From contig NZ_JGZD01000012.1 in NCBI RefSeq assembly GCF_000741645.1, forward strand, positions 53-62,719: DNA of 62,667 bases, written 5' to 3'. Shown one piece after another: positions 17,046-28,540 of the stretch. The DNA comes from Bifidobacterium minimum (GTDB lineage: Bacteria > Actinomycetota > Actinomycetes > Actinomycetales > Bifidobacteriaceae). Numbering within the stretch: the stretch's first letter is position 1; each line of letters begins with the position of its first letter. Position numbers and translations under genes: made by a program. Under the pieces are notes generated by a model. That model worked only from the letters and a program-made list of their open reading frames with translations. It was not told the origin of the DNA and searched no databases.

Positions 17046-19157
17046 TCAGCCGTTGTTCGACAGATTGCTCTGCTGCACGATGGCGGCAAGGAAATCATGG
17101 TTCGTGGCCGTCTTCTTAAGACGGGGAACCAGCACCTGATAGGCCTGCTCGGGCTCCATGCCACCCATCAGACGACGCAGACGATAGATGATGGGAAGCG
17201 CGGCCTTCGGAGTGATAAGCTCCTCACGACGCGTACCCGACGCATTGACGTCGATGGCCGGGAACAGGCGCTTGTCAGCCAGATCACGGCTCAGTCGCAG
17301 CTCCATATTGCCGGTGCCCTTGAACTCCTCGAAAATGACCTCGTCCATCTTCGATCCCGTCTCCACCAAGGCGGAGGCGATAATCGTCAGCGAACCACCA
17401 TTCTCGATGTTGCGGGCGGCTCCGAAGAACTTCTTGGGAGGATACAGGGCCTGGGCGTCCACGCCTCCGGAGAGGATGCGGCCCGAAGCGGGAGCGGCGA
17501 TGTTGTAGGCACGCGCCAGACGCGTCATGGAATCCAGAAGCACCACGACGTCCTGTCCCAGCTCCACAAGCCTTTTGGCGCGTTCGATGGCAAGCTCGGC
17601 GACCATGGTGTGGTCCGACGCGGGCCGATCGAAGGTCGACGAGATGACCTCCCCCTGGACCGTGCGCTCCATGTCCGTGACCTCTTCGGGACGCTCATCC
17701 ACGAGAACCACCATCAGATGGACCTCGGGATTGTTGACGGCGATGGAGTTCGCGATGTTCTGCAGAGTGATGGTCTTGCCGGCCTTCGGCGGCGACACGA
17801 TCAGCCCACGCTGCCCCTTGCCGATGGGGGACACGATGTCGATGAGCCGGCCTGTGATGCGGTTGGGCGTCGTCTCCTGCTTGAGACGCTCCTGCGGATA
17901 CAGCGGGGTCAGCTTGGAGAACTGCGGGCGTCGCGACGCGTCCTCGACGCTCATGCCGTTGATGGTGTCGATGGACTGCAGCGGAACGAACTTCTGCCTC
18001 TGATTGCGACGATCGCCCTCACGCGGCGTGCGAATCGACCCCTGGACGGCGTCGCCCTTGCGCAGCCCATACTTACGGACCTGCCCCATGGACACGTAGA
18101 CGTCATTGGGGCCGGGGAGATATCCCGAGGTCCGGACGAAGGCATAGGAGTCCAGAACATCGACGATGCCCGCGACGGGGACGCCGGAATCCGATGAATC
18201 CTCACGAATCTGATCGCGACGATCATCCTTATGGTCCTCGCGGCGGTTGTCACGCCATTCCTCGCGGCGCTCGCTGCGCGTCTCCGAATCGGCGTCCTCC
18301 TGCTCGTTTCCCCTGTCGCGTCCACGACGGCGCTGACGACGGTCCGTCGTCATCGAACGGTCGCGCCCCGCACGATCGCGTTCCCCACTGGCACGCCCGC
18401 GACGGACGCTCTCATGCTCGGTCTTCTCCGACGATGAGTACTCCTCGCCCTCCTCGGGAAGCGCCGCAAGGATATCGCTCAGATCACGGACCTCGGGCTG
18501 GGCGTCGCGGCTCTCCCGACGACGACGGCGACGGGGCTCACCGCTCTCCGGGCCACGCGTGTCACGACGCCGCAGACGCATGGGAGGCTCGTCCGCTCCC
18601 GCACCCGCAGTACCCGAGTCCTCGTTGGGCGCGGCGGTCGCATCCGAGGAGCGCTTCGACGCACCGGTGGACCGAGATCCGCCATGCCCCGAAGCCGCGG
18701 ACGGGGAATCCGGGACATGCTTGACGGAAGACGACTCGAACGGATTGGACTGCGCCGCCTTAATCGATGATGCGATGGCCAACGCGGCGGCCGACGCGGC
18801 GGCGGGCCGCTCGGAATCCGACGATGGAGCGTCCGATGGGGCGGCCTTCGATGACGCACGCTGCGACGGGGCGTGTGCGGTTGGCTCCGCGCCCTTGTCT
18901 CCAGCGTCTTTGTTCTCCGCGTCTTTGTTTCCCGTGCGCGCTGCCGCGGCGGCCCTGGCCGGCGTCGACGGCTCCTGCCCGGACGAGCGCGCGATGACGG
19001 TGACCCCTTGGGGAGCCTGTCCACCGCTGCGCGCCGCCTGGAGCGTCTGCACGAGGGCGGGCTTACGCATGGTCGATGTTCCCCGAAGTCCCATCTGGCG
19101 GGCGAGCTCCCTGAGCTCAGGAAGCTTCATTTCTTCAAGATTCTGGCTTGTTGCCAC
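17046..19157 (-). CDS. rho: Transcription termination factor Rho
   Basis: Hexameric RNA helicase that ends transcription, about 703 residues. Regions: N-terminal SAP-like segment ([11 protein letters not shown]) near residues 8-45; a low-complexity Arg/Asp/Ser-rich insertion from about 60 to 320, typical of actinobacterial Rho; the cold-shock RNA-binding domain ([18 protein letters not shown]); then the ATPase core with SPPKAGKT at about 455 and [15 protein letters not shown]. The Q- and R-loop region includes [20 protein letters not shown] and [20 protein letters not shown]. The GTG at 19157 is chosen because AAGGAGAGG lies eight bases upstream; earlier in-frame starts lack this. A hairpin separates its end from the aminotransferase. 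Confidence 0.96.
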   Translation of the reverse strand: MATSQNLEEMKLPELRELARQMGLRGTSTMRKPALVQTLQAARSGGQAPQGVTVIARSSGQEPSTPARAAAAARTGNKDAENKDAGDKGAEPTAHAPSQRASSKAAPSDAPSSDSERPAAASAAALAIASSIKAAQSNPFESSSVKHVPDSPSAASGHGGSRSTGASKRSSDATAAPNEDSGTAGAGADEPPMRLRRRDTRGPESGEPRRRRRRESRDAQPEVRDLSDILAALPEEGEEYSSSEKTEHESVRRGRASGERDRAGRDRSMTTDRRQRRRGRDRGNEQEDADSETRSERREEWRDNRREDHKDDRRDQIREDSSDSGVPVAGIVDVLDSYAFVRTSGYLPGPNDVYVSMGQVRKYGLRKGDAVQGSIRTPREGDRRNQRQKFVPLQSIDTINGMSVEDASRRPQFSKLTPLYPQERLKQETTPNRITGRLIDIVSPIGKGQRGLIVSPPKAGKTITLQNIANSIAVNNPEVHLMVVLVDERPEEVTDMERTVQGEVISSTFDRPASDHTMVAELAIERAKRLVELGQDVVVLLDSMTRLARAYNIAAPASGRILSGGVDAQALYPPKKFFGAARNIENGGSLTIIASALVETGSKMDEVIFEEFKGTGNMELRLSRDLADKRLFPAIDVNASGTRREELITPKAALPIIYRLRRLMGGMEPEQAYQVLVPRLKKTATNHDFLAAIVQQSNLSNNG

Positions 19158-19416
19158 TGGTTTTGCCTCTCCTTGGCCCCACTCCAGCGCACACCGCCGG
19201 TAGGCCTTGATAACGAAGATGCGGACTATGCCGCTCACGAACGCCCGACTTTGGGAATCACACCACGTCGAACGGTGTTCACCCTACACCCGACCTCCGA
19301 CCTGCGCAACACGCCGCACCGGCCGGCGGGATCCGGCACCTCCTCGCCGCCCATTGTCCTTCCTATTGTCCTTGGAATGACAACTGTCCTTGGAGTGACA
19401 ACGGCTGAAACGACAA

Positions 19417-19450
19417 CGGCCGGGTGATGCGCATCGCATCGTCCCGGCCG
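19417..19450 (-). terminator. Terminator hairpin after the GLF-like gene
   Basis: CGGCCGGG (19417-19424) pairs with CCCGGCCG (19443-19450), with an inner GATGCGCATC palindrome. It is positioned just beyond the stop at 19486. Two copies of GTCCTTGGARTGACAAC precede it in the rho upstream region (about 19370-19402). Confidence 0.7.
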
Positions 19451-19485
19451 CCCATATCCATGGCACGCGTCCATGGCCCAGCCGA

Positions 19486-21084
19486 TCAGTCGGCCGCTTT
19501 CTCCTCGTGATAGGACTTCTCCGTGTTGACCGACCAGACGTTGTCCTTCGACGTCTCCCCGGTTCTGATGTTTTTCACGGCCTCCATGGCGGTCGCCATG
19601 GAATGATCCTGATTGTTGTAATGATGCTGGCCGTTGCGGCCCACGCAATAAAGGTTGCCGAAGGAATCCAGATACCGCACCAGCTCCGGCATTCGCGCGT
19701 AGGTGTCGAAATACGCCGGATAGGCCTTCTTGACGCGTTCACGGTGCGAGTCGAGGACATCCTGCGGTCCGTTGATGATCCGCATCTTCGTCAGCTCGCG
19801 AATCGCGAAGGCCGTGGCGTCCTCGTCGCCCATGGTCCAGAAGTCGTCGCCCTCGTCACAGAAATACTCGAGACCGATCCAGACGGTGCCGTCGACGTCC
19901 TTGACCAGATACGGGCTCCAGTTGTTGAACACCTGGATGCGTCCGACCTTGTACCCCGGATCCTGGACGTAGATCCAGCAATCCGGAACGATCGGAGGAT
20001 CGCCGAGTGTGGGGATGTCGGTGGTGTTTCGCAGACGCAGATGCTTGACGAGCAGTCCGATGGTCACGAAATCGCGATAGGGCAGGCCATTGGCCACCAT
20101 CGTCATGTCCCGAGGGGCCGGCGTGTCCGATTCGTCGATCGCGTTCACCAGATCCTTCAACGGCATGGACGAGATGACCTGATCGGCTTCGATCGTCGTC
20201 TCCGCTCCCGAGGAGTCACGATAGACGACCGAGGAGATGCGGCCATCGCTCTGGTTGAGCGCCACCACGCGGGCGTCGGTGAGCACGGTGATGCCCGCCT
20301 CGACGCAGTTGCCCTCCACCGTCTCCCACAGTTGTCCGGGACCAAGCTTGGGATACCAGAACTCCTCGATCAGGGAGGTCTCGACCTCGCGCGAGTCGCG
20401 CTTCTTGGGAAGGAGCTTCGCGAAGGCGTTCTTCAGAACGGCGATGATGCTCAGCCCCTTGACCCGCTGCGCGCCCCAGTCGGCCGAGATCTCGCGCGGA
20501 TGCCGGCCCCAGAGCTTCTCGGTGTACCCCTCGAAGAACATCGAATAGAGCTTGCGCCCGAAACGGTTGATGTAGAAGTTCTCGAGGTTGTCCTCGGGAA
20601 GCTTGTGGAATATCGATTTGAGATAGCTGAACCCGGCCACCATCGTCAGCCTGAAGCCCAGGGCGCGCAGCGTGTTCATGGACAGGGAGATGGGGTAGTC
20701 GAACATATGGTGGTTCCAGAAGATGCGCGACACCCGGTGGCGCTTGAGCATCACCTTGTCGGTCTTCTCCGGGTCGGGACCGCCCGGCTCAAGATCATGG
20801 TGGCGACCGAGTTTCCGGTCGTCGTATGACGGAGCGCCCTGCAGCGGCAGGACCTCCTTCCACCAGTCCATGATCCGGTCGTCCTTGGAGAAGAAACGAT
20901 GTCCTCCGATGTCCATGCGGTTGCCGTTGTGACGGACCGTTCTGGAGATGCCTCCGAACTCCGCCGTCTCCTCAAGAACGGTGACGTCATATCGCTCCAG
21001 GCCGCCATCACGGGCGAGCTCCCATGCCGCGGTTAGACCTGCGGGGCCTCCCCCGATGACCACGACCGATTGTTTTTTCTCCAC
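19486..21084 (-). CDS. NAD(P)/FAD-dependent oxidoreductase, UDP-galactopyranose mutase-like
   Basis: Flavoprotein of 532 residues. An N-terminal Rossmann motif ([18 protein letters not shown]) is followed by FGGISRTV and [16 protein letters not shown], the flavin-binding pattern of the GLF/amine-oxidase superfamily. A C-terminal FAD segment is [19 protein letters not shown]. The central region ([20 protein letters not shown]) resembles proteins annotated as UDP-galactopyranose mutase-like or protoporphyrinogen-oxidase-like. The GTG at 21084 follows GGAGG by five bases. A role in galactofuranose or glycan metabolism is possible, but the canonical mutase is shorter (about 370-400 residues), so the reaction remains open. 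Confidence 0.75.
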   Translation of the reverse strand: MEKKQSVVVIGGGPAGLTAAWELARDGGLERYDVTVLEETAEFGGISRTVRHNGNRMDIGGHRFFSKDDRIMDWWKEVLPLQGAPSYDDRKLGRHHDLEPGGPDPEKTDKVMLKRHRVSRIFWNHHMFDYPISLSMNTLRALGFRLTMVAGFSYLKSIFHKLPEDNLENFYINRFGRKLYSMFFEGYTEKLWGRHPREISADWGAQRVKGLSIIAVLKNAFAKLLPKKRDSREVETSLIEEFWYPKLGPGQLWETVEGNCVEAGITVLTDARVVALNQSDGRISSVVYRDSSGAETTIEADQVISSMPLKDLVNAIDESDTPAPRDMTMVANGLPYRDFVTIGLLVKHLRLRNTTDIPTLGDPPIVPDCWIYVQDPGYKVGRIQVFNNWSPYLVKDVDGTVWIGLEYFCDEGDDFWTMGDEDATAFAIRELTKMRIINGPQDVLDSHRERVKKAYPAYFDTYARMPELVRYLDSFGNLYCVGRNGQHHYNNQDHSMATAMEAVKNIRTGETSKDNVWSVNTEKSYHEEKAAD

Positions 21085-21242
21085 GCTGACCTCCAATGCC
21101 AGGCAATCGGCACCATTCTAGTCGGATACCCCCCGAAGCCATCGCCCATGAGCGTACCCATCCCAAATTTCCACGATTAACGCCGCAGCCATCGGCCGGG
21201 CGACGTGCCGGAACGTCCAACGGGCATCCGGCCGAAAGATCA

Positions 21243-21557
21243 TCAATCGATGGTTTCGGGGATGTCGATGTCCGTTTTCTGAACCTCTTCCACGTTGACG
21301 TCCTTGAATGTCACGATCCTCACGTTCTTGACGAATCGCGACGACCGATAGACGTCCCATACCCAGGCGTCGGTGAGCTGGACGTCGAAGTACACGTCCT
21401 GACCCGCCGAACGAACGTTGAAATCCACCTTGTTGGCGAGATAGAAGCGTCGTTCGGTCTCGACCACATAGGTGAACAGCTTGATGACGTCGCGGTACTC
21501 CTTGTACAGGGCCAGCTCCGCATCCGTCTCGTAGTTATCCAGATCCTCAGCGCTCAT
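21243..21557 (-). CDS. DUF2469-family protein
   Basis: Short conserved actinobacterial protein of 104 residues (MSAEDLDNYETDAELALYKE; later TERRFYLANKVDFNVRSAG and YFDVQLTDAWVWDVYRSSRF). The family has no established function. The second of two adjacent ATGs (21557) is chosen because it lies five bases after GGGAGG. It overlaps the end of the GNAT gene by 11 bases and is probably translated from the same mRNA. The sequence is well conserved in feel and free of the repeats that fill the tail of its neighbour. Confidence 0.85.
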   Translation of the reverse strand: MSAEDLDNYETDAELALYKEYRDVIKLFTYVVETERRFYLANKVDFNVRSAGQDVYFDVQLTDAWVWDVYRSSRFVKNVRIVTFKDVNVEEVQKTDIDIPETID

Positions 21558-22806
21558 CATGTCCTCCCGTGTCGCGCCTGCGCCCGCGTCCGAGATTGCG
21601 CCACCACGCCCCCTCGGAACGCTTGGCCGACGAGTCGCGATACGGCCATGTCCCCGTACCGCCATCCTGCTCATCCGCGGCGGTCGGGGACGCCGCGCCC
21701 GTCGGGGACGCCTCCGGGGAGCCCACCGGCCCACCACGCTTCTCTCCGTCATGCGACCGCCCGTCATGCGACCGCCCGTCAAGCGACCGTCCGTCACGCG
21801 GCTCTCCATTATGACGGCCGTGCCGGTTCCCTGAGGCGGTCCGCTCCTTCTCGCCATCATGTCCGTCACGGCCATGGGGCGCATGGTCCTTGGCCGAAGG
21901 AGCAGAATCGGAGCCATCGGAGTTATCCGCGTTATCCGCGTTATCCGTCGGGACGGCCTTGGCAGGGGTCGACAGGTCCGTCGCATTCTCCTTGGAGGAC
22001 GCGCGCACGTCCTCACGGCTTATCGCCATCGAATGCTCATGGGCGCACATGGCCTCCCTCACGCCGGGGTTGTCCTCGATCACATGCATGCCGAAGGCGT
22101 CCAGGGAGCGGATCGGATCATACTCGTCCACCAGGGTGTCCATCACGATGAGATCCTGGTACTTCCCGGTCTCCGCGTCCCACAGGGCGTCACGGGACGT
22201 CCCGGAGGGGACGAAGCCCAGCGACTGATAGACCGACAGGGATCGCGTGTTCTTCTCCGGAACCCCCACCCAGATGCGATGGAGACCCAGACCCACCGGC
22301 TCCGGGGCGAAGCCGTACGTCATCACGCGGGGCATCGCGTCACGCGAATACCCACGGCCGCGAAAGTCCCTGCCCAGAACGACCTGAATCCTGGCGGATC
22401 TCGACCATCCGTCGATGTCGATGAGAAAGATCATGCCGATGACACCCATCTCACGGGCTTCCTGCGATTCCCCCGATGAGGCAGAATCCTGCGACGTGAG
22501 TATCGACCATGCCATCGTGCGCCTGGCCTCGGCGTCCCCGAACCGGGACGTTCCGCCGGACACGCCCTGCGACCATTCGATCGAGCGACGGACCCACTCA
22601 CGGACGATGGCCCTTTCGGCGACGGGCCCCTTCCCGGTGATTCCCGACGCGTTGTAGAAGGCGTCGAGATCATCGAGGATCGACAGATCGCCGGCAACGG
22701 CAGGACGCAGGCGGAGCATCTCCCCCCGAATACCCGGAATCTCGATTCGCTCCGGTAGGCTCCTCGACGATTCGGCATCCGCTGGAGATTCGACTTCAAC
22801 AGCCAT
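21547..22806 (-). CDS. GNAT N-acetyltransferase with long repetitive tail
   Basis: Acetyl-CoA-dependent transferase of about 419 residues. The GNAT domain spans about residues 25-215. The acetyl-CoA pyrophosphate loop is RDFRGRGYSRDAM and beta5-alpha4 is NTRSLSVYQSLGFV. The last 170 residues are polar, low-complexity and probably disordered, with peptide repeats such as DGRSHDGRS and NADNADN. They are encoded by tandem DNA repeats: a 15-base unit near 21755-21800 and GTTATCCGC three times near 21921-21948. The ATG at 22806 follows GAGGA by nine bases. It is co-transcribed with DUF2469. Substrate unknown; Rim-type protein acetylation is one possibility. Confidence 0.82.
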   Translation of the reverse strand: MAVEVESPADAESSRSLPERIEIPGIRGEMLRLRPAVAGDLSILDDLDAFYNASGITGKGPVAERAIVREWVRRSIEWSQGVSGGTSRFGDAEARRTMAWSILTSQDSASSGESQEAREMGVIGMIFLIDIDGWSRSARIQVVLGRDFRGRGYSRDAMPRVMTYGFAPEPVGLGLHRIWVGVPEKNTRSLSVYQSLGFVPSGTSRDALWDAETGKYQDLIVMDTLVDEYDPIRSLDAFGMHVIEDNPGVREAMCAHEHSMAISREDVRASSKENATDLSTPAKAVPTDNADNADNSDGSDSAPSAKDHAPHGRDGHDGEKERTASGNRHGRHNGEPRDGRSLDGRSHDGRSHDGEKRGGPVGSPEASPTGAASPTAADEQDGGTGTWPYRDSSAKRSEGAWWRNLGRGRRRDTGGHDER

Positions 22807-22940
22807 TCGCAACATTCCTCACTGACGGCGCTGATTGTTCCCTAACCACTACATCGTACTCGCCCCGGCTGGGAATGGGCAGTGCGATGGCCGTGACCCC
22901 TCCGTGAAAGGGCACGGCCATACATGCGAGTCAACCCGCG

Positions 22941-24440
22941 TCAACGCGATATGCGCTGCATCACGAGCTTGCTCACGGCCTTCGCATCGGCCTGCCCACG
23001 CGTGGCCTTCATCACCGCTCCGATGATGGCGCCCATGGGCTTCATGTTCCCGGACCTGAGCTTGTCGACGATGTCGGGATTGTCCGCCATCGCGGCATCC
23101 ACCGCGGCCTCGAGGGCACCGTCGTCCGACACTATCTGGTAGCCATGCCGCGCCACGACGTCACCGGGCGTGCCCTCGCCGGCCAACACTCCCGAAACCG
23201 TCTGCTTGGCGAGCTTGTCGTTGAGCTTCCCGTCGGCGATAAGCCTTTCGACCTCCGCCACGTCGGCCGGGGTGATGGGCAGTTCCTCCAAGGAGACGCC
23301 CCGCGCATTGGCCTCCCGCGAGAGCTCGCCAAGCCACCATTTCCTGGCTCCCGCGGCACCCGCTCCCGCGCTGACCGTGGCTTCGACCAGATCAAGGGCG
23401 TCGGCGTTGATGACGTCGCGCATCTCGATGTCGTTGAATCCCCATTCCGCCTGAAGACGGCGGCGACGTTCACGCGGCATCTCGGGCATCTGGGTCGCCA
23501 ACTTCTGGATGTGTTCCTTGGTCACATGGACCATGACCAGATCGGGATCGGGGAAGTAACGGTAATCGTCCGCGTCGGATTTGACGCGTCCGCCCGCCGT
23601 GCTCTGGCTCGCCTCGTCCCAGTGCCGGGTCTCCTGAAGCACCTCGCCGCCGGCGTCGAGCAGCGCCGCCTGCCGACGGATCTCATAGTGCAGCGTGCGC
23701 TCGATTCCGCGGAAGGAGTTCACGTTCTTCGTCTCCGAACGCGTGCCCAGCGGATCGGACGGGGAACGGCGAAGCGAGACGTTGACGTCCGCGCGCATGT
23801 TGCCGTGCTCCATGCGCGCCTCGGAGATGTTGAGGGCGCGGACGATGTCGCGAATCGCGCGCATGTAGGCGCCGGCGATCTCGGGAGCCCGAGCCCCCGC
23901 CCCCTCGATCGGCTTGGTCACGATCTCGATCAGGGGGACTCCGGCGCGATTGTAGTCCACCAGCGAGTGGTCGGCGCCTTCGATGCGTCCATCCGCCCCG
24001 CCGACGTGCGTGTTCTTGCCCGCGTCGTCCTCCACATGGGCCCGTTCGATCGGCACACGGAAAACGGTGCCGTCCTCGAGTTCGACGTCAAGGTAGCCTT
24101 CGCCGTTGAGCGGCTTGTCGTACTGCGAGATCTGATAGTCGCGCGGCATATCCGGATAGAAGTAGTTCTTGCGGGCGAACTGGCTCCATTCGGCGATCCG
24201 GCAGTGCAGTGCGAGGCCGAGCTTGATGGCGTAGTCGATGGCGGTCGCGTTGACCACGGGCAGGGATCCGGGCAGTCCCAGGCTCACCGGGGTGAGCTGG
24301 GTGTTGGGATCCCCTCCGAACTCGATGTGCGCGGGGCAGAACAGCTTCGTGTTCGTGCTGAGCTCGACGTGCGTTTCCAAGCCGAAAACCGGGTCGAATC
24401 TGGCGACGGCATCGGCATACTTCATGAGTTTGTCAGTCAT
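22941..24440 (-). CDS. gatB: Asp-tRNA(Asn)/Glu-tRNA(Gln) amidotransferase subunit B
   Basis: Subunit of GatCAB, which converts mischarged Glu-tRNA(Gln) and/or Asp-tRNA(Asn) to the amidated form. The 499-residue length is typical. Kinase-like cradle motifs include [40 protein letters not shown] and [14 protein letters not shown], plus YRYFPDPDL. The C-terminal YqeY-like tRNA-binding domain ends with [27 protein letters not shown] precedes the ATG. It is third in the gatC-gatA-gatB operon, 26 bases after gatA. Confidence 0.97.
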   Translation of the reverse strand: MTDKLMKYADAVARFDPVFGLETHVELSTNTKLFCPAHIEFGGDPNTQLTPVSLGLPGSLPVVNATAIDYAIKLGLALHCRIAEWSQFARKNYFYPDMPRDYQISQYDKPLNGEGYLDVELEDGTVFRVPIERAHVEDDAGKNTHVGGADGRIEGADHSLVDYNRAGVPLIEIVTKPIEGAGARAPEIAGAYMRAIRDIVRALNISEARMEHGNMRADVNVSLRRSPSDPLGTRSETKNVNSFRGIERTLHYEIRRQAALLDAGGEVLQETRHWDEASQSTAGGRVKSDADDYRYFPDPDLVMVHVTKEHIQKLATQMPEMPRERRRRLQAEWGFNDIEMRDVINADALDLVEATVSAGAGAAGARKWWLGELSREANARGVSLEELPITPADVAEVERLIADGKLNDKLAKQTVSGVLAGEGTPGDVVARHGYQIVSDDGALEAAVDAAMADNPDIVDKLRSGNMKPMGAIIGAVMKATRGQADAKAVSKLVMQRISR

Positions 24441-24466
24441 GGTTTCTTCATCCTTCCGATGCGCGT

Positions 24467-26002
24467 TCAGCGGGATTCCAGCCAGCCGGCCGTCATGGAC
24501 CGCCAGAGGGGACCTCCCCAGCGATTCTCAAGGGCGGCCTCCAAGGCGGCGGCGGGGCGGTACAGGGCCTCGTCGTGCTTCTGGGGCGCGAGGAACTGGA
24601 ATCCCACGGGAAGACCGTCGTCGCTGAGGCCGGCCGGAACGCTCATGGCCGGGATTCCCGCGAGATTCGCGGGAATGGTCGCGACATCGTTCATATACAT
24701 GGCCAGAGGATCGTCCATCTTGGCCCCGAACCGGAAGGCCGTGGTGGGGGACGTCGGGGACACCAGAACGTCGACCTTCTCGAATGCCGCGGCGAAGTCA
24801 CGGATGATGAGGGTGCGGACCTTCTGCGCCGATCCGTACCATGCGTCGTAGTATCCGGCCGACAACGCATAGGTTCCCAGAATGATGCGGCGCTTGACCT
24901 CATCGCCGAATCCGGCCTCGCGCGTATAGGACATCATGTTCGCCGCCGTCTGCGGGACGCCCTCGGGCGGCATGACCCGCAGGCCGTACCGCATTCCATC
25001 GTAGCGGGCGAGGTTCGAGCTCACCTCGGAGGGCATGATGATGTAGTACGCGCCCAACGAGTAGGGAAGATGGGGGCATGACACCTCGACGACCTCGGCG
25101 CCCATCCCGCGAAGCAGGTCGACGGACTCGTTGAATCTTTTCTCGACGCCGGGCTGGAATCCCTCCCCACCGAGCTCCTTGAGCAGACCGACGCGCAGGC
25201 CGTGCAGATCCATGCGGGCGCCCTCGCGGGCCGCGTCGGCGAGATGGGGGACGTCCATGGGAATGGAGGTGGAGTCCCGGCGATCATACCCGCCGATGAC
25301 CTCCTGCAACAGCGCGGAATCCAGGACGGTGCGGGACACCGGCCCGATCTGGTCGAGGGAGCTGGCCATGGCTATCGCCCCGAAGCGCGACACGGCTCCA
25401 TACGTGGGTTTGACTCCCACGGTTCCCGTCAGCGCGCCCGGCTGGCGAATCGAGCCGCCGGTGTCCGTCCCCAGAGCAAGAGGCGCTTCGAAGGCGGCCA
25501 CCGCCGACGCCGATCCGCCGCCCGAACCGCCGGGAACGCAGTCGGTGTTCCAAGGGTTGTGCGTCGTCTGGAACGCCGAATGCTCCGTCGAGGATCCCTG
25601 GGCGAACTCGTCAAGATTCGTCTTGCCGAGAATCGGCATGCCCGCGGCCTTGATCTTCGTGATCACGGTCGCGTCATAGGGGGGGATCCACCCCTTGAGG
25701 ATCTTCGACGCGGCTGTCGTCTCTATGCCCTTCGTGACGATCATGTCCTTGATCGCGATGGGCACGCCAGCGAGCTCGGGGAGTCCCTCGACGTCGCCCG
25801 CGGCACGGCGGGCGTCGAAGGCGTCGGCCTGCGCGAGGGCGTCATCGGGACAGACCCTGAGGAAGGCCTTGATGTCCGGTTCGGCGGATTCGATCACGCT
25901 CAGATGGGCTTCGGTCAGCTCCCGGCTGGACACCTCTCCGGAACGGACGCGTCCGGCCATCTCAGCCGCCGTCAGCCGCACTAGTTCATTGGTGTCGGTC
26001 AT
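24467..26002 (-). CDS. gatA: Asp-tRNA(Asn)/Glu-tRNA(Gln) amidotransferase subunit A
   Basis: Amidase-signature glutaminase subunit of about 511 residues that releases ammonia from glutamine for GatB. The Ser-cisSer-Lys triad is carried by Lys in [10 protein letters not shown] and serines in [14 protein letters not shown] and [15 protein letters not shown]. The ATG at 26002 lies five bases after GGAGGAG, which overlaps the end of gatC; a GTG two codons earlier is possible but less well placed. It is tightly spaced between gatC and gatB. Confidence 0.97.
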   Translation of the reverse strand: MTDTNELVRLTAAEMAGRVRSGEVSSRELTEAHLSVIESAEPDIKAFLRVCPDDALAQADAFDARRAAGDVEGLPELAGVPIAIKDMIVTKGIETTAASKILKGWIPPYDATVITKIKAAGMPILGKTNLDEFAQGSSTEHSAFQTTHNPWNTDCVPGGSGGGSASAVAAFEAPLALGTDTGGSIRQPGALTGTVGVKPTYGAVSRFGAIAMASSLDQIGPVSRTVLDSALLQEVIGGYDRRDSTSIPMDVPHLADAAREGARMDLHGLRVGLLKELGGEGFQPGVEKRFNESVDLLRGMGAEVVEVSCPHLPYSLGAYYIIMPSEVSSNLARYDGMRYGLRVMPPEGVPQTAANMMSYTREAGFGDEVKRRIILGTYALSAGYYDAWYGSAQKVRTLIIRDFAAAFEKVDVLVSPTSPTTAFRFGAKMDDPLAMYMNDVATIPANLAGIPAMSVPAGLSDDGLPVGFQFLAPQKHDEALYRPAAALEAALENRWGGPLWRSMTAGWLESR

Positions 26003-26004
26003 GG

Positions 26005-26301
26005 TCACTCCTCCCCCAGAATCCTCGGCGCGACGAACATGCCCGCCTCGGACACCGGAGCACCCGCGACGGCCTGCTCCTGGGACAACGGCTCCTCCGG
26101 CTCGTCGGGCCGCAGATAGGCCTCCAGAGGAATGGGATTGGCGGTGGGCGGCACATCCTCGCCCGCGACCTCCTGAACCGTGGCGATGGCATCGGCGATG
26201 ACGTTCAACTCGCCCTGCATGCGGCTGATCTCCTCATCGGAGAGGGCGATCCGGGACAGGTCGCCCAGATGCTCGATTTCTTCACGCGTGAATGTTGGCA
26301 T
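26005..26301 (-). CDS. gatC: Asp-tRNA(Asn)/Glu-tRNA(Gln) amidotransferase subunit C
   Basis: Small 98-residue subunit that wraps around GatA and GatB and stabilises the complex. Typical sequence: [20 protein letters not shown] near the start and [11 protein letters not shown] in the middle. It is the first gene of gatCAB. The ATG at 26301 has no ribosome site but lies seven bases after TATAGT, suggesting a leaderless transcript for the whole operon. Confidence 0.93.
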   Translation of the reverse strand: MPTFTREEIEHLGDLSRIALSDEEISRMQGELNVIADAIATVQEVAGEDVPPTANPIPLEAYLRPDEPEEPLSQEQAVAGAPVSEAGMFVAPRILGEE

Positions 26302-26308
26302 GCCCACC

Positions 26309-26314
26309 ACTATA
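26309..26314 (-). promoter_or_regulatory. TATAGT -10 of a probable leaderless gatCAB promoter
   Basis: Read on the - strand, TATAGT is followed by seven bases and then the gatC ATG, with no ribosome site. Confidence 0.6.
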
Positions 26315-26420
26315 TGAGTTATCTGTGACGTGCATCCGCGACGTGGCGGATTCGGATCCTTCCCGACGCGTCGTCCCCCGATCGGCATCGACGGTCCCGG
26401 TCCGACTACCTCGCATGCGC

Positions 26421-27296
26421 CTACTTCACATCCGAACGCCGGACCACCATGACGCCGATCGCGGAGAACACGACGGTCCACAGAACGAGGATGATTCCGC
26501 TCTGCCACCAGTTCGGCGTGAACGAGGACGACACCGATCCGGAAAGCGTATCGGCGGCTCCCCCCCGCAGGAAGGTTTTGAAGACCTGATCCGGAAGACA
26601 CGAGAAAACCATGACCATCCACTGGTATTTCGACAGCAGCACCGCGGCGATGGCGGTGATGGTGGGGAGGATGGAGAACACGCCTATAAGCGCCAGCACC
26701 CCGCCGACGGTGGAACGGCACACCCCCCCCAGACCGGCCGCCATGATGGCCACCAGAACCAGCGCCGCGGGTCCCCCCAGCATAACGATGACGGGAAGCC
26801 TGAGATCCCGGAACGACAGATCGAACAGCCCGGCGCCGCCGGACACCAGCAGGGTCGACAGAGCCCCCAGCGTCACACCGACGAAGGCCGCCGCCATGAC
26901 GTACAGCCCGACGGCGAGGAGCTTCGACCCCATGAACGTCAGACGGCGCGGAACCGCGAGAAGCGAGGACTGGATGGATCTGGTGGTGAATTCCGTGGTG
27001 ACCGCCATAACCCCGAAGATGCCGGCGACAAGGATCATGTTCCCCAGAGCGGATCCGAAATAGGTCCAGAACATCACGGCGGACGACGTGGAGGAGACCC
27101 CCCCAAAACGGACGACGGCCGCGACTATGGCCGCAACGACCGGTATCCCGACCATCAGGAGTCCCATAAGAACCCACGTGGAGACCAGCCCACGCAATTT
27201 GAGGAGCTCCGCGCACAGACTTCCCCAGAAGGTGACCCGCCCCGGTCCCCTGTGCGCCGGCACGCCCCGTCCGGTCCCCGTCACCGATTCGTTCAT
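26421..27296 (-). CDS. ABC-2-type transporter permease
   Basis: Membrane protein of 291 residues with about six hydrophobic segments (around residues 38-62, 78-105, 128-155, 170-190, 200-225 and 262-283). The segment [19 protein letters not shown], between segments two and three, is characteristic of ABC-2 permeases of this export class. The ATG overlaps the upstream ATPase stop (ATGA), so they form a two-gene operon. Such pairs often export lipids, peptides or antibiotics; the substrate is unknown. Confidence 0.85.
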   Translation of the reverse strand: MNESVTGTGRGVPAHRGPGRVTFWGSLCAELLKLRGLVSTWVLMGLLMVGIPVVAAIVAAVVRFGGVSSTSSAVMFWTYFGSALGNMILVAGIFGVMAVTTEFTTRSIQSSLLAVPRRLTFMGSKLLAVGLYVMAAAFVGVTLGALSTLLVSGGAGLFDLSFRDLRLPVIVMLGGPAALVLVAIMAAGLGGVCRSTVGGVLALIGVFSILPTITAIAAVLLSKYQWMVMVFSCLPDQVFKTFLRGGAADTLSGSVSSSFTPNWWQSGIILVLWTVVFSAIGVMVVRRSDVK

Positions 27297-28279
27297 CGCA
27301 TATCTCCATTCATCGCGGACCGATCAGGAATCGGCGCTGCCCCGCCGACGCCATGGGACGCGTAATCCCCCTGACCCCGTGTCAGCTCCAGATAGGCGCT
27401 TTCCAGCGAGGTGCGCTCCTCGACAAGTTCATGCACCACCACGCGGCCATCCATCAGAGCGCCCGCCAGCTCCGACACGGGAACCCCAAGAACCCTGAAG
27501 ACCATGCATCGCTCCGGATCGTCGGGCGAGGGAGGAATCCTCGTCACCTGAGCATCCGGCAGCGCCTCCATGGCGGCGGTGAACGCGGCGCAATCCGGGG
27601 TCGCCACCCGAAGCGCATGCATGGAGTGCTCAGAGACGAAGTCGGGAACCGTCGAGGTGTGGAGGATCCGACCTCTGGCGATGATGACCAGATCATCGGC
27701 GGTCATGGCCACCTCGCTCATCAGGTGCGAGCTGAGGAGAACGGCACGCCCCTGCGACGCGTAATACCGGCATATGTCACGGACCCATCGGACGCCCTCG
27801 GGATCCAGTCCGTTGATCGGCTCATCGAGGATGAGGTTATGGGGGTCGGCCAGCAGCGCGGCGGCGATCGACAGACGCTGGCTCATGCCCAGCGAGAACG
27901 TCCCTGCCCTGCGCGAGCGCACCGACGACAGGCCGCACTGCTCGATGACCTCATCCACGCGTCGCCGCTCGATGCCGTTGGTCAGGGCCAGGGACCGCAG
28001 ATAATCGTATGCCGTGCGTCCGCGATGGGCGGACTTCGCGTCCAGCACGGCGCCGGCCAGGGACATCGGCGAAGACGATTCGGCGAAATGCTGCCCATCG
28101 ATGAGTGCGGCTCCCGAATCCGGACGGATCAGGCCTAGCAGCGCCCGCATGGTCGTGGATTTACCCGCTCCGTTAGGTCCCAGAAATCCGGTGACGCGAC
28201 CGTCCTCGGCGACGAAGCCGACATCCGACAACACTGTGCGGGAGCCAAAACGCTTGGTGAGCCCCTGAATGGTGATCAT
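27293..28279 (-). CDS. ABC transporter ATP-binding protein
   Basis: ATPase of 328 residues for the following permease. Motifs: Walker [10 protein letters not shown] at about 35, signature [15 protein letters not shown] at about 130, Walker [16 protein letters not shown], and H-loop [10 protein letters not shown]. The C-terminal 100 residues form the extra domain common to bacitracin/lantibiotic-type exporters. There is no ribosome site; TAGACT lies six bases before the ATG at 28279, indicating a leaderless mRNA. No sensor kinase or immunity gene lies nearby. Confidence 0.92.
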   Translation of the reverse strand: MITIQGLTKRFGSRTVLSDVGFVAEDGRVTGFLGPNGAGKSTTMRALLGLIRPDSGAALIDGQHFAESSSPMSLAGAVLDAKSAHRGRTAYDYLRSLALTNGIERRRVDEVIEQCGLSSVRSRRAGTFSLGMSQRLSIAAALLADPHNLILDEPINGLDPEGVRWVRDICRYYASQGRAVLLSSHLMSEVAMTADDLVIIARGRILHTSTVPDFVSEHSMHALRVATPDCAAFTAAMEALPDAQVTRIPPSPDDPERCMVFRVLGVPVSELAGALMDGRVVVHELVEERTSLESAYLELTRGQGDYASHGVGGAAPIPDRSAMNGDMR

Positions 28280-28285
28280 CGTTCA

Positions 28286-28291
28286 AGTCTA
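28286..28291 (-). promoter_or_regulatory. TAGACT -10 of a probable leaderless ABC operon promoter
   Basis: On the - strand, TAGACT is followed by six bases and the ATG at 28279. It is the same hexamer as at valS and the substrate-binding protein gene. Confidence 0.6.
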
Positions 28292-28459
28292 TCGGGTGGG
28301 GGACCCTCCCGGAAGCTCCGAATCATGATTGTGGACGCGCCCCTCGTCATCCCCCCCCCCTCGTCATCCACGGACCATCCGCGGACGGGAATGGCGGTTC
28401 CGAACGCCCCCGTCACGAGCCGTCGCCATACCGCCGGGACATCGCCATGACGCTCCGGA

Positions 28460-28540
28460 TCCCGCCGTGCTGGGTCACCCTGGGGGTTCACCGCCGCGCT
28501 GCGGGAGCTGGCCGCTGGTTCCCGCCATGCTGGGTCACCC
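28460..28540. repeat. 21-base direct repeat spaced by 60 bases at the trmH 3' end
   Basis: 28460-28480 and 28520-28540 match at 20 of 21 positions (core CTGGGTCACCC). The second copy encodes the conserved WVTQHGG of TrmH; the first lies beyond the stop. A C9 run near 28350 lies in the same spacer. Confidence 0.6.

Noticed and set aside
17300..19157. Rho as a pseudogene because of the long low-complexity insert
   Set aside because: The frame is open throughout and all ATPase and RNA-binding motifs are intact; actinobacterial Rho proteins normally carry such inserts.
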